From: Streptomyces sp. MMG1121
Lineage (GTDB): Bacteria > Actinomycetota > Actinomycetes > Streptomycetales > Streptomycetaceae
DNA length: 48,379 bases
Direction of reading: 5' to 3'
NCBI RefSeq assembly: GCF_001280015.1
Contig: NZ_LGDV01000209.1
Span: 1-48,379 of the forward strand
In this document: in pieces, positions 21,389 through 30,517 of the stretch
Layout of the letters: every line of letters begins with the position of its first letter
Position numbering within the stretch: the stretch's first letter is position 1
The notes under the pieces: model-generated
What the model was told of the DNA's origin: nothing
The model's input: only the letters and a program-made list of their open reading frames with translations
Databases searched by the model: none
Program-made: the position numbers and the translations under genes

Positions 21389-21808
21389 ATGAAGTCAGAA
21401 ATCCCCGCCCACGAATTCGCGATGCGCTTCACCTCGACCCCTCGCGGCGCGCGCCTCGCCCGGCGGCTCGTCTCACATCGGCTGGATGAGTGGGGGCACT
21501 CCTACGCCGGGCCCGCGAACGCAACCCTCACGCGGATCGCAGCCGAGCTCGTAGCGAATGCGGTCCGGCACGGACACGTACCCGGACGGGACTTCCACCT
21601 GAAGCTCACCGCAGCGGGTGCCACCCTCCGGCTGGAGGTCTCCGACACCCGTACCGAGCGGCTGCCCGAGCTGCAAGCCCCGCGGGGCGAGGGAGGCCGG
21701 GGCCTGCTCCTGGTCGAGGCGCTCGCCGACAAGTGGGGTGTCACGCCACGGCAGCCCGGCAAGGCCGTCTGGGCGGAGGTACGACTGAGTCCCGCCACCG
21801 GGAGGTGA
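21389..21808 (+). CDS. HATPase (RsbW-like) ATP-binding protein
   Basis: 139 residues of the short histidine-kinase-like ATPase family that includes anti-sigma factor kinases. The N box ELVANAVRHG (53-62), the G1 box with Asp86 (EVSDTR) and the G2 box GEGGRGLLLVEALADKWG (100-117) are intact. Genes of this type stand divergently next to XRE-DUF397 pairs in Streptomyces whiJ-like loci, and that arrangement is seen here. The target (sigma or anti-anti-sigma factor) is not shown by the sequence. GGGAG precedes the ATG. Confidence 0.88.
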   Translation: MKSEIPAHEFAMRFTSTPRGARLARRLVSHRLDEWGHSYAGPANATLTRIAAELVANAVRHGHVPGRDFHLKLTAAGATLRLEVSDTRTERLPELQAPRGEGGRGLLLVEALADKWGVTPRQPGKAVWAEVRLSPATGR

Positions 21809-21831
21809 CGGGACTGCCGGAAAACGAAAGG

Positions 21832-22989
21832 TCAGCCCGCGACCGACACCGACGGCTCGCCCGACTCCACACCCTCGTCCTGCATCTTCTCGGCCAGCTT
21901 CATGGCCTCCTCGATGAGGGTCTCGACGATCTTGGACTCGGGGACGGTCTTGATGACCTCGCCCTTGACGAAGATCTGGCCCTTGCCGTTGCCGGAGGCG
22001 ACGCCGAGGTCGGCCTCGCGGGCCTCGCCCGGCCCGTTGACGACGCAGCCCATGACCGCGACCCGCAGCGGGACCTCCATGCCCGTCAGACCCGCGGTGA
22101 CCTCTTCGGCGAGCTTGTAGACGTCGACCTGGGCGCGGCCGCACGAGGGGCAGGAGACGATCTCCAGGCCACGCTGCTTGAGGTTCAGGGACTCCAGGAT
22201 CTGGATGCCCACCTTGACCTCCTCGACGGGGGGAGCCGAGAGGGAGACCCGGATCGTGTCGCCGATGCCCTGGGACAGCAGCGCGCCGAAGGCCACCGCC
22301 GACTTGATCGTGCCCTGGAAGGCCGGGCCCGCCTCCGTGACGCCGAGGTGGAGGGGGTAGTCGCACTGGGCCGCGAGCTGCTTGTACGCCTCGATCATGA
22401 TCACCGGGTCGTTGTGCTTGACCGAGATCTTGATGTCGCGGAAGTCGTGCTCCTCGAAGAGCGAGGCCTCCCACAGGGCGCTCTCGACCAGCGCCTCCGG
22501 GGTCGCCTTGCCGTACTTCTGGAGCAGGCGGCGGTCGAGGGAGCCGGCGTTGACACCGATGCGGATCGGGGTGCCGTGGTCCTTGGCGGCCTTGGCGATC
22601 TCCTTGACCTTGTCGTCGAACTGCTTGATGTTGCCGGGGTTCACGCGGACCGCCGCGCAGCCCGCCTCGATCGCGGCGAAGACGTACTTCGGCTGGAAGT
22701 GGATGTCCGCGATCACCGGGATCTGGGACTTGGAGGCGATGGTGGCGAGGGCGTCCGCGTCGTCCTGGGTGGGGCAGGCCACTCGCACGATCTGGCAGCC
22801 CGATGCCGTCAGCTCGGCGATCTGCTGGAGGGTGGCGCCGATGTCGGACGTACGGGTCGTGGTCATCGACTGGACCGAGACGGGCGCGTCCCCGCCGACC
22901 GCCACGCTTCCGACCTGGATCTGCCGGCTCTTCCGGCGCTCGGCGAGCTTGGTCGGAACGGACGGCATGCCGAGAGAAATCGCAGTCAT
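21832..22989 (-). CDS. ispG: (E)-4-hydroxy-3-methylbut-2-enyl-diphosphate synthase
   Basis: Penultimate step of the MEP isoprenoid pathway: converts MEcPP to HMBPP using a 4Fe-4S cluster. The 385-residue protein has the TIM-barrel part and the C-terminal cluster ligands Cys280, Cys283 (SCPSCGR) and Cys315 with the fourth ligand Glu322 (GCVVNGPGE). It lies in the same direction as rseP and dxr, but 344 bases with two hairpins separate it from rseP, so it may be transcribed on its own. Confidence 0.98.
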   Translation of the reverse strand: MTAISLGMPSVPTKLAERRKSRQIQVGSVAVGGDAPVSVQSMTTTRTSDIGATLQQIAELTASGCQIVRVACPTQDDADALATIASKSQIPVIADIHFQPKYVFAAIEAGCAAVRVNPGNIKQFDDKVKEIAKAAKDHGTPIRIGVNAGSLDRRLLQKYGKATPEALVESALWEASLFEEHDFRDIKISVKHNDPVIMIEAYKQLAAQCDYPLHLGVTEAGPAFQGTIKSAVAFGALLSQGIGDTIRVSLSAPPVEEVKVGIQILESLNLKQRGLEIVSCPSCGRAQVDVYKLAEEVTAGLTGMEVPLRVAVMGCVVNGPGEAREADLGVASGNGKGQIFVKGEVIKTVPESKIVETLIEEAMKLAEKMQDEGVESGEPSVSVAG

Positions 22990-23111
22990 CTGCTGTGCAA
23001 CCCCAAGTCGTGGATCAGGATCCGGTCCCGTAACGGCGGGCTCCAGGCTTCGAGATTACGGCACCGGCCCGGGCGGGAGCACATCCCGTCCGGCAAACCC
23101 ACCCGACGGGT

Positions 23112-23142
23112 GGCGGCCCGGAAGATCATCCTCCGGGCCGCC
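23112..23142. terminator. Second hairpin upstream of ispG
   Basis: Perfect 11-base arms (23112-23122, 23132-23142) with a 9-base loop. Either a back-up terminator for rseP or a structure in the ispG leader. Confidence 0.45.
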
Positions 23143-23258
23143 CCCAACGTCGTATGGCCAGGAGATTTTCACGGGGTGAACCATGTCCGGGCCGTCGCCG
23201 TACGGATGGCTTCCGCCCGGACCGGAGCCCCGTCCGCCTCCGTGTCGTACGAAAGAAG

Positions 23259-23299
23259 TGAGCCCTTCACTCGCGCGAGTCATGCGAGTGAAGGGCTCA
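23259..23299 (-). terminator. Terminator downstream of rseP
   Basis: Perfect 16-base arms (23259-23274, 23284-23299) with a 9-base loop, 35 bases past the rseP stop and followed on the minus strand by a pyrimidine-rich ACTTCTTTCG tail. Confidence 0.8.
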
Positions 23300-23333
23300 T
23301 TCGAAGGTCATCGTGGCAGAAAGTGCCCGATTA

Positions 23334-24638
23334 TTACCCGATTTTGACCGGATTGACGACATCTGCGACGAGAACGAGCATCGTAAAGCAAACGAAGATC
23401 CCCGCCACCACATACGCCACCGGCATCAGCTTCGCCACGTCGAACGGGCCCGGGTCCGGGCGGCGCAGCACCCGGGCCAGGTTTCGGCGCAGGGCCTCCC
23501 ACAGGGCGCCCGCGATGTGGCCGCCGTCGAGCGGGAGCAGCGGGAGCATGTTGAACAGGAACAGGGAGAGGTTGAAGCCGGCGAGCAGCATCACGAACAT
23601 CGCCACCTGCTGCGAGGCGGGGATGTCGAGGGTGGCGATGTCGCCGGTGATGCGGGCCGCGCCGACGATGCCCACCGGGGAGTCCGGCTGGCGCGGGCCG
23701 TCGCCGAAGGCCGCGTCCCACAGCGCCGGGATCTTGCCGGGCAGGGCGGCGAGGGAGTCGACCGCGTCGCCGACCCGGTCGGTCATCCAGGTCACGGAGT
23801 CACCGAAGCCCAGCTTCACCACGCCGGTGGCGGAGCTGAAGCCGAGGAAGCCGGCCTTGACGTACTGGCCCTGGACGTAGGTGCCGCTGGAGTCCTTCTT
23901 GGCGACCAGGTTGGTGGCGATCCTGGCGTGCAGGGTGAGCTGCCTGCCGTCCCGGTCGACGACGATCGGGACCGTCTTGCCCGCGCTGTCGCGGATCAGG
24001 TCCGACAGCGTGTTCCAGTCCTTGGTCTGTTTGCCGTCGAAGGAGACGATCTTGTCGCGCTTCTCCATGCCGGCGGCCTGGGCCGGGGAGAGCGCGTCGG
24101 ACTTCTTGCAGGTGTCGCGGTTCTCGCTCTGGGAGATGACGCAGGGCGAGACGGAGGCGACGGTGGTGGTCTGCTGCTGGATGCCGAAGCCCATCAGCAC
24201 GGTGAAGAACAGGGCGACCGCCAGGACCAGGTTCATGAACGGGCCCGCGAACATGACGATCACGCGCTTCCAGGGCTTGCGCGTGTAGAACATGCGGGTC
24301 TCGTCGCCCGGCTGCAGCTCCTCGAAGGCGGCCGAGCGGGCGTCCTCGATCATGCCGCGCCACGGCGAGGTCGAGCGGGCGGAGACCCGGCCCGCCTCGT
24401 CGGGCGGGAACATGCCGATCATGCGGATGTAGCCGCCGAGCGGGATCGCCTTGACGCCGTACTCGGTGTCGCCCTTCTTCCGCGACCAGATGGTCGGGCC
24501 GAAGCCGACCATGTACTGCGGTACGCGGATGCCGAAGAGCTTGGCCGTGGACAGGTGCCCCAGCTCGTGCCACGCGATCGAGACGAGCAGGCCGAACGCG
24601 AAGACCACTATGCCGAGGATGAACATCAAGGTCGTCAT
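23334..24638 (-). CDS. rseP: Site-2 intramembrane metalloprotease (RseP/Rip family)
   Basis: 434-residue membrane protease that cleaves within membranes, in actinobacteria usually to release sigma factors from anti-sigma factors. The first membrane segment carries the zinc motif HELGH (24-28); a PDZ-like domain lies in the middle; the second zinc motif LDGG is at 370-373, followed by C-terminal membrane segments. The ATG at 24636-24638 overlaps the dxr stop by four bases, so dxr and rseP are coupled. The substrate is not evident. Confidence 0.95.
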   Translation of the reverse strand: MTTLMFILGIVVFAFGLLVSIAWHELGHLSTAKLFGIRVPQYMVGFGPTIWSRKKGDTEYGVKAIPLGGYIRMIGMFPPDEAGRVSARSTSPWRGMIEDARSAAFEELQPGDETRMFYTRKPWKRVIVMFAGPFMNLVLAVALFFTVLMGFGIQQQTTTVASVSPCVISQSENRDTCKKSDALSPAQAAGMEKRDKIVSFDGKQTKDWNTLSDLIRDSAGKTVPIVVDRDGRQLTLHARIATNLVAKKDSSGTYVQGQYVKAGFLGFSSATGVVKLGFGDSVTWMTDRVGDAVDSLAALPGKIPALWDAAFGDGPRQPDSPVGIVGAARITGDIATLDIPASQQVAMFVMLLAGFNLSLFLFNMLPLLPLDGGHIAGALWEALRRNLARVLRRPDPGPFDVAKLMPVAYVVAGIFVCFTMLVLVADVVNPVKIG

Positions 24639-25906
24639 GCACGCGCCTCCGCGGTCGCCGTCGTGGCTGTGAGTTCGCGAGCCCGGGCCCGCGCCCAGGT
24701 CTCCGCTTCGAGGACGTCCGACACGGTGAGTGAAGTTCCCGCGCCCGGGGTGCCGTGTTCCTCGACGACCCGGGTGACGGTCTCCATGATCCCGTTGAAG
24801 GGCAGTGCGCCGCTGCGGAAGGCCTCGACGCATTCCTCGTTGGCCGCATTGAACACCGCCGGAGCGGTCCCCGCGAGCTGCCCCACGTGCCGGGCGAGGT
24901 TCACCGAGGGGAAGGCCTCGTTGTCCAGCGGGAAGAATTCCCAGGTGGAGGCCTTGCTCCAGTCGAAGGCGGGCGCGGCGTCCGGGACGCGTTCGGGCCA
25001 GCCCAGACCGATGGCGATCGGCCCACGCATATCGGGGGGCGTCGCCTGGGCGATCGTGGATCCGTCGGTGAACTCGACCATCGAGTGGACATACGACTGG
25101 GGATGCACGACCACCTCAATGCGGTCGAAGGGAATGTCGTAGAGGAGGTGTGCCTCGATGACCTCCAGACCCTTGTTGACGAGGGTCGCGGAGTTGATCG
25201 TGATCACCGGGCCCATCGCCCAGGTGGGGTGGGCGAGGGCGTCCTCGACGGTGACGTTCGCCAGCTCGGCCCTGGTCCGGCCGCGGAAGGGGCCGCCGGA
25301 GGCGGTCACCACGAGTTTGCGTACGTCGGCCCGGGTCCCGGACGCCAGTGCCTGGAACAGCGCCGCGTGCTCGGAGTCGACCGGGATGATCTGGCCGGGC
25401 TTGGCGAGCGCCTTGACCAGCGGGCCGCCGACGATCAGCGACTCCTTGTTGGCCAGCGCGAGGGTGCGGCCGGCCTCCAGCGCCGCGAGGGTGGGGGCGA
25501 GGCCGATGGAGCCGGTGATGCCGTTCAGCACCGTGTGACAGTCGGAGGCGGCGAGCCGGGTGGCCGCGTCCGGTCCGGCGAGGATCTCGGGCAGCGGCTC
25601 CCCCGCGCCGTACTCGGCGGCGAGCGCCTCGCGCAGGGCCGCCGCGGCGTCCTCACGGGCTACGGCCACGGTCCGCACCCGTAGCCGGCGGGCCTGCTCG
25701 GCGAGGAGGGGCACGCGGCCGCCGTTCGCGGAGATCGCGGTGACCCGGAAGCGGTCGGGGTGGCGCAGCACGAGGTCGATGGCCTGGGTGCCGATGGATC
25801 CGGTGGAGCCGAGGATCACCACGTCCTTGGGGCCGTCGCCCGCGAGGGGGTCGTAGACGAGGTGCGGATCGGCGAGGGGTGCCGGATGGGCGGGACTGTC
25901 GGTCAT
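24635..25906 (-). CDS. dxr: 1-deoxy-D-xylulose-5-phosphate reductoisomerase
   Basis: Second step of the MEP isoprenoid pathway: DXP to MEP with NADPH. The 423-residue protein has the nucleotide-binding motif [10 protein letters not shown] (32-41), the metal-binding PVDSEHAA segment and the flexible loop/substrate region SGGPFR. It forms a coupled pair with rseP. The start is odd: GGAGGG touches the ATG without spacing, and is itself inside a three-codon frame ATG GAG GGA TGA whose stop overlaps the dxr ATG. The N-terminal 25 residues before the Rossmann fold are variable, so the start is only moderately sure. Confidence 0.95.
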   Translation of the reverse strand: MTDSPAHPAPLADPHLVYDPLAGDGPKDVVILGSTGSIGTQAIDLVLRHPDRFRVTAISANGGRVPLLAEQARRLRVRTVAVAREDAAAALREALAAEYGAGEPLPEILAGPDAATRLAASDCHTVLNGITGSIGLAPTLAALEAGRTLALANKESLIVGGPLVKALAKPGQIIPVDSEHAALFQALASGTRADVRKLVVTASGGPFRGRTRAELANVTVEDALAHPTWAMGPVITINSATLVNKGLEVIEAHLLYDIPFDRIEVVVHPQSYVHSMVEFTDGSTIAQATPPDMRGPIAIGLGWPERVPDAAPAFDWSKASTWEFFPLDNEAFPSVNLARHVGQLAGTAPAVFNAANEECVEAFRSGALPFNGIMETVTRVVEEHGTPGAGTSLTVSDVLEAETWARARARELTATTATAEARA

Positions 25907-25914
25907 CCCTCCAT
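25904..25914 (-). promoter_or_regulatory. Three-codon upstream frame overlapping the dxr start
   Basis: On the minus strand the sequence ATGGAGGGATGA reads Met-Glu-Gly-stop, and its TGA overlaps the dxr ATG by the typical ATGA. The only Shine-Dalgarno-like bases near dxr are inside this mini-frame, which suggests coupled start or re-initiation. Confidence 0.35.
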
Positions 25915-26083
25915 TGTTGCCGCAACCGGCAGCGCTCCGGACAGGGCGTCCCCCGGGCGGGTGCGTTAACAGGTTTCGTCGCCGGATGGAGTGATTCTCC
26001 CGTCGTGAAGTACCAGTGAAGATCATGTGATAACACTTCAGTCGCATTCACTTCCGCGGACGACATCCTGGGGGGATCTCTCC

Positions 26084-26542
26084 ATGCGTACTGTGCGCCT
26101 GCGCGCCGCCCTGCCCGCCCTCGCCGGCGCGGCCGTGCTCACCGGCACCCTGCTCAGCTCCCCGGCCCAGGCGGCCGGCGGTGTGACCATCCACCACGTC
26201 TGGTTCGACAGCCCGGGCAGCGACACCCGCTCCAACGCGAGTCTCAACGCCGAGTGGGTGCAGATCCGGAACACGAGCGGCTCGGCCGTCTCGCTCAAGG
26301 GCTGGACCCTGAAGGACGCCTCCAACCACAAGTACGTCTTCCCGAACGTCAAGATCGGCGCCGGGAAGTACATGAAGATCCACACCGGTCGCGGCTCGGA
26401 CACCGCGTCGGACAAGTACCAGGACCGCCGCGCCTACGTGTGGAACAACGACAAGGACACGGCCACCCTCACCAAGGCGAACGGCGCCCGGGCCGACGCC
26501 TGCTCCTGGACCACGCGGGACCCCAGCGACAAGTACTGCTGA
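26084..26542 (+). CDS. Secreted lamin-tail-domain protein
   Basis: 152 residues with a Sec signal peptide (MRTVRLRAALPAL..., cleavage likely after AQA at 30). The mature part is a single lamin-tail domain: AEWVQIRNTSGSAVSLKGWTLKD followed by YVFPNVKIGAGKYMKIHTG, an Ig-like beta fold. Such domains are common in Streptomyces secreted proteins and are thought to bind surfaces or accompany nucleases and hydrolases; no enzyme domain is attached. The frame is open upstream but the ATG at 26084 begins the signal peptide and follows GGGGGGA. Confidence 0.88.
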   Translation: MRTVRLRAALPALAGAAVLTGTLLSSPAQAAGGVTIHHVWFDSPGSDTRSNASLNAEWVQIRNTSGSAVSLKGWTLKDASNHKYVFPNVKIGAGKYMKIHTGRGSDTASDKYQDRRAYVWNNDKDTATLTKANGARADACSWTTRDPSDKYC

Positions 26543-26625
26543 AATTGCGCACGCAGGGGCGCGGATGATGGCATCCTTCCCGTTGGCGCCCATCAAGTAG
26601 GGCGAAACGGGGAGGAGTCACCATC

Positions 26626-27099
26626 ATGAACCGCAAGCGCGCGACCGCGGCCGTCCTGGCCACCGCGGGGGTCCTGACCGCTGCACAGCTCGGACTCGCC
26701 GGCGCGGCCTCGGCCGCGACCCGGACGTCGACCAGCACCGGCTGCCCGGTCAACATCGTCTTTCCGAGCCGCTTCTACGTCGACTCGCACGGCTGGGTGA
26801 CGGGCGGCGGCCTGTACTTCGGCATCAAGAGCAAGACGACCGAGAGCTTCAAGAAGGTCACGTTCAGCGTCACGGACGTGAAGAACATCCGCTTCGGCAA
26901 GGCCAAGCCGACCGGCGGCAGGGTCACCCACAACTCCTCGCTGTCGGTGTCCGTCTACAACGCCACGCTGAAGGGCAAGGCGAGCCTGGGTGTGCGGATC
27001 CCCACGCATCTGCTCAACACCCGCTCCTACGCCGTGAAGTTCGCCCTGCACGGCTCGGGCTGGAACTGCGCCGTCAACCAGGGCACCTGGGGCAACTGA
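26626..27099 (+). CDS. Small secreted protein of unknown function
   Basis: 157 residues with a clear Sec signal peptide (cleavage after ASA at 30) and strong GGGGAGG upstream of the ATG. The mature domain is beta-rich and basic, with only two cysteines (Cys40 and Cys148), placed near each end so that a disulfide could close the domain. I recognise no family. Same strand and 83 bases after the lamin-tail gene, so perhaps co-transcribed. Confidence 0.8.
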   Translation: MNRKRATAAVLATAGVLTAAQLGLAGAASAATRTSTSTGCPVNIVFPSRFYVDSHGWVTGGGLYFGIKSKTTESFKKVTFSVTDVKNIRFGKAKPTGGRVTHNSSLSVSVYNATLKGKASLGVRIPTHLLNTRSYAVKFALHGSGWNCAVNQGTWGN

Positions 27100-27129
27100 C
27101 CCCAGGCGCCCGGTCGGTCACCGAGCGGG

Positions 27130-29067
27130 TCAGCCGCCGAAGGGGCGGCGCTCGTTCTCCCGCGTCGACGGTCCGGGGGTCGCGTCCGCGATCCACGGGC
27201 CGTCGCCGGACGGGTCGACGACGCCTTCCTCCAGCCAGGTGTAGGACCCGGCGAGGACTCCCTTGACCACCTTGCGGTCGAGGTCGTCGGTGTTGGTCCA
27301 CAGCCGGCCGAAGAGTTCCTCGACGCGGATGCGGGCCTGGCGGCAGAAGGCGTCGGCGAGCTGGTAGGCCTCGCTGCCGTGTTCGCCCCGGCTGCGCAGC
27401 AGTTCGGCCCGCACGCAGGCCGCGCTCATCGCGAACAGCTCGGCACCGATGTCCACGATCCGCCCGAGGAAGCCCTGCTTGGTCTCCATCCGGCCCTGCC
27501 AGCGGGACATGGCGTAGAAGGTGGAGCGGGCCAGCTTGCGGGCGGTGCGCTCGACGTAGCGGAGATGTCCCGAGAGATCTGCTCCGTGCTTGAACTCGCC
27601 GTACGACGTCGGGAGTTGCCCCGGCCCCGCGACGAGCTTCGGCAGCCACTTGGCGTAGAAGACGCCCGCGCTCGCACCCGCCTTCGCCTTGTCGGACAGG
27701 GATTTGTCCGGGTCGATGAGGTCCCCGGCGACCGAGAGGTGGGCGTCGACGGCCTCGCGGGCGATCAGCAGGTGCATGATCTCCGTCGAGCCCTCGAAGA
27801 TGCGGTTGATGCGCAGATCGCGCAGGATCTGCTCGGCCGGCACCCCGCGCTCGCCGCGCGCCTTGAGCGACTCGGCCGTCTCGTAGCCCCGGCCGCCGCG
27901 GATCTGGACCAGTTCGTCGGCCATCGTCCAGGCCATCTCGGAGCCGTAGAGCTTGGCGAGGGCGGCCTCGATGCGGATGTCGTTGCGGTCCTCGTCGGCC
28001 ATCTGGGAGGACAGGTCGAGGACGGCCTCCAGCGCGAACGTCGTCGCCGCGATGAAGCTGATCTTGGAGCCGACGGCCTCGTGCAGCGCGACGGGCTTGC
28101 CCCACTGCTCGCGCTCGGCCGACCACTCGCGGGCGATCTTCAGACACCACTTGCCGGCGCCGGCGCACATCGCGGGCAGCGACAGCCGGCCGGTGTTGAG
28201 CGTGGTGAGCGCGATCTTCAGGCCCGCACCCTCGGGGCCGATCCGGTTGGCGGCCGGGACGCGCACCCGGTGGAAGCGGGTGACGCCGTTCTCGATGCCG
28301 CGCAGGCCCATGAAGGCGTTGCGGTTCTCGACGGTGACGCCCTCCGAGGCCGCCTCGACCACGAACGCCGTGATGCCGCCCTTGTGGTCCTCCGACTTCG
28401 GTACGCGCGCCATGACCACGAGCAGATCGGCGACCACCCCGTTGGTGGTCCACAGCTTCACTCCGTCGAGGACGTAGTCGTCGCCGTCGGGTACGGCCGC
28501 GGTGGCGAGCCGCGCCGGGTCGGAGCCGACGTCGGGCTCCGTGAGCAGGAAGGCGGAGATGTCGGTGCGGGCGCAGCGCGGCAGGAAGGCGTCCTTCTGC
28601 TCCTGGGTGCCGAACATCTTCAGCGGCTGCGGTACGCCGATCGACTGGTGGGCGGAGAGCAGTGCGCCGACGGCGGGGCTCGCGGAGCCGACCAGGGCGA
28701 GGGCCTTGTTGTAGTAGAGCTGGGTGAGGCCGAGACCGCCGTACTTGGGCTCGATCTTCATGCCGAGGGCGCCGAGTTCCTTCAGGCCCGCCACGACCTC
28801 GTCGGGGATGCGGGCCTCGCGCTCGATGCGGGCGGAGTCGATGGTCGACTCGCAGAAGGCGCGCAGCTTGGCGAGGAACTCCTCGCCGCGCCGGACGGAC
28901 TCGTCGTCCGGGAGCGGGTGCGGGTGGATGAGGTCGAGCCGGAAGCGCCCGAGAAACAGTTCCTTGGCGAAGCTGGGCTTGCGCCAGTCCTGTTCCCGGG
29001 CGGCCTCCGCCACCTGACGGGCCTCGCGCTCGGTGACGTTGGTGCGTGGGGTGGTGGGGGCGGACAT
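27130..29067 (-). CDS. Acyl-CoA dehydrogenase, long (FadE-like) form
   Basis: FAD enzyme that introduces the alpha-beta double bond in acyl-CoA for beta-oxidation. 645 residues: the N-terminal helical domain, the middle domain with LTEPDVGSDPARL and WTTNG, the C-terminal domain ending in RINRIFEGSTEIMHLL with the catalytic Glu, and a C-terminal extension of about 180 residues like very-long-chain dehydrogenases. I take the ATG at 29065-29067 because GAGGTG precedes it; a GTG three codons earlier is possible. Divergent from the LacI gene. Chain-length preference is not readable. Confidence 0.93.
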   Translation of the reverse strand: MSAPTTPRTNVTEREARQVAEAAREQDWRKPSFAKELFLGRFRLDLIHPHPLPDDESVRRGEEFLAKLRAFCESTIDSARIEREARIPDEVVAGLKELGALGMKIEPKYGGLGLTQLYYNKALALVGSASPAVGALLSAHQSIGVPQPLKMFGTQEQKDAFLPRCARTDISAFLLTEPDVGSDPARLATAAVPDGDDYVLDGVKLWTTNGVVADLLVVMARVPKSEDHKGGITAFVVEAASEGVTVENRNAFMGLRGIENGVTRFHRVRVPAANRIGPEGAGLKIALTTLNTGRLSLPAMCAGAGKWCLKIAREWSAEREQWGKPVALHEAVGSKISFIAATTFALEAVLDLSSQMADEDRNDIRIEAALAKLYGSEMAWTMADELVQIRGGRGYETAESLKARGERGVPAEQILRDLRINRIFEGSTEIMHLLIAREAVDAHLSVAGDLIDPDKSLSDKAKAGASAGVFYAKWLPKLVAGPGQLPTSYGEFKHGADLSGHLRYVERTARKLARSTFYAMSRWQGRMETKQGFLGRIVDIGAELFAMSAACVRAELLRSRGEHGSEAYQLADAFCRQARIRVEELFGRLWTNTDDLDRKVVKGVLAGSYTWLEEGVVDPSGDGPWIADATPGPSTRENERRPFGG

Positions 29068-29277
29068 GAGGCTCACCTCGCCGCGAAGAGGGATGATTGC
29101 TGACCGTTCGCTACCGACCAGTGCTACTGGATCGTTCGTACCCGAAACGGGCCGACCCCACCACCCCTCGCGCGGCCGTTCGGCGGATACTCGGCCGGAG
29201 GGTTTCCGCCCGCCCTTGCCCCCAGGGATTGCCGGAAGGCCCCGGCAAGATCACTTCTGAGCTGGTCCAGGAAAAGG

Positions 29278-29295
29278 TGTCGAAGCGCTTCGACA
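29278..29295. promoter_or_regulatory. LacI-type operator 1, upstream of regulator gene
   Basis: Perfect 18-base palindrome TGTCGAAGCGCTTCGACA with the central CpG typical of LacI/PurR-type sites. It is the best match of the four island operators. Confidence 0.85.
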
Positions 29296-29366
29296 GCTAT
29301 GGACACCTCGACCCGGCTGAAGCTAGTGTCAATCTCACCCTCACTCGCCCTAACCGTTATGCGCTC

Positions 29367-29383
29367 TGTCGAAGCGCTTCACA
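29367..29383. promoter_or_regulatory. LacI-type operator 2, next to regulator start
   Basis: Core GAAGCGCTTC with flanks TGTC and ACA. Its centre is about 89 bases from operator 1, and it lies between the promoter area and the ATG, so binding here would block transcription of the regulator and GH31 genes. Confidence 0.8.
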
Positions 29384-29399
29384 TAGCTTGGAGAGCCGG

Positions 29400-30413
29400 A
29401 TGGTCACCCTCGCCGAGGTCGCCCAGCACGCCGGAGTCTCGGCGAGCACGGTGAGCTATGTCCTCAGCGGCAAGCGGTCCATCTCCACCACCACCCGGCA
29501 GCGGGTCGAGGAGAGCATCCGGGAGCTGGGCTACCACCCGAACGCCGGCGCCCGGGCCCTGGCGAGCAACCGGTCGAACATCATCGCGCTGATGATCCCG
29601 CTGCGCACCGACATGTACGTGCCGGTGATGATGGAGATCGCCATCGCGGTGGCCACCACGGCCCGTACGCACGGCTACGACGTCCTGCTGCTCACCGGCG
29701 AGGAGGGGCCGGACGCGGTGCGCCGGGTGACCGGCAGCGGTCTCGCCGACGCGATGATCCTCATGGACGTCGAGCTGGAGGACGAGCGGCTGCCGCTGCT
29801 GCGGGGGACCGACCAGCCCTCGGTCCTGATCGGCCTGCCCGCCGACACCACCGGTCTGACCTGCGTGGACCTGGACTGGAGCGCGACGGGCGCGCTCTGC
29901 GTGGAGCATCTGGCGGGGCTCGGCCACCGTGACATCGCTGTCATCGGCGAGGCCCCGGCCGTCTACGAGCGGCACACCGGATTCGCCGAACGCACCCTCG
30001 ACGGACTGCGCGCCCGGGCCCGTGAGTCGGGACTGAGGGTGCTGCACCGGCCGTGCGAGGGCGGGTACGACACGATGGCCCTCACCCTGGCCCGGATCTT
30101 CGACGAACGGCCGGGAACGACCGGGTTCGTGGTGCAGAACGAGTCGGCGGTGGAGCCGCTGCTCGCGCTGCTGCGCCAGCAGGGCCGGGCCGTGCCCGAG
30201 GACGTGTCCGTGGCCGCGGTCTGCCCGGACCAGGTCGCCGTCCAGGCGTCGGTCCGGCTGACCTCGGTCGCCGTGCCCGCGCAGGAGATGGGCCGGCGTG
30301 CCGTGGAGCACCTGATGGCCAAGCTGGACGGGCGGGGCGGCGACGAGGTCGTGCTGCTCGCGCCCGAGCTGACGGTGCGGGCGAGTACGGGACCGGCGCC
30401 GGCCGCGTCCTGA
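29400..30413 (+). CDS. LacI-family transcriptional regulator of the glycan island
   Basis: 337 residues. The N-terminal HTH (VTLAEVAQHAGVSASTVSYVLSGKRSIS) and hinge helix region (NAGARALASNRSN) are followed by a periplasmic-binding-protein-like sugar-binding domain. The ATG at 29400 follows GGAGAG. Two palindromes in its own leader imply autoregulation, and two more copies in front of the importer and GH3 genes suggest it represses the whole island until a sugar inducer, perhaps a xyloglucan fragment, binds. GH31 follows on the same strand after about 105 bases. Family is certain, ligand is inferred. Confidence 0.95.
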   Translation: MVTLAEVAQHAGVSASTVSYVLSGKRSISTTTRQRVEESIRELGYHPNAGARALASNRSNIIALMIPLRTDMYVPVMMEIAIAVATTARTHGYDVLLLTGEEGPDAVRRVTGSGLADAMILMDVELEDERLPLLRGTDQPSVLIGLPADTTGLTCVDLDWSATGALCVEHLAGLGHRDIAVIGEAPAVYERHTGFAERTLDGLRARARESGLRVLHRPCEGGYDTMALTLARIFDERPGTTGFVVQNESAVEPLLALLRQQGRAVPEDVSVAAVCPDQVAVQASVRLTSVAVPAQEMGRRAVEHLMAKLDGRGGDEVVLLAPELTVRASTGPAPAAS

Positions 30414-30517
30414 CCTTCACCGACCCTGCCCTGCCGGGGCACACCGCTGCCTGCTTCCCCTGTCTGCTTCCCCTGTCTGCGCTCCTCGTGTCAGGAGCAT
30501 CTCTTCAGGAGCACGCC

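Larger units (their letters stand above)
22990..23333. other. Spacer between ispG and rseP
   Basis: No gene seen. It holds two hairpins (23112-23142 and 23259-23299); the ispG promoter should lie between 22990 and 23110. Confidence 0.6.
29068..29399. other. Divergent control region between acyl-CoA dehydrogenase and LacI genes
   Basis: No gene. Contains the two operators at 29278 and 29367, the latter only 17 bases from the LacI start, and the leader of the acyl-CoA dehydrogenase. I could not assign reliable -10 and -35 hexamers. Confidence 0.6.

Noticed and set aside
26015..26041. Operator-like inverted repeat (TGAAG...CTTCA) before the lamin-tail gene
   Set aside because: Only five-base arms with a 14-base or longer spacer; likely by chance.
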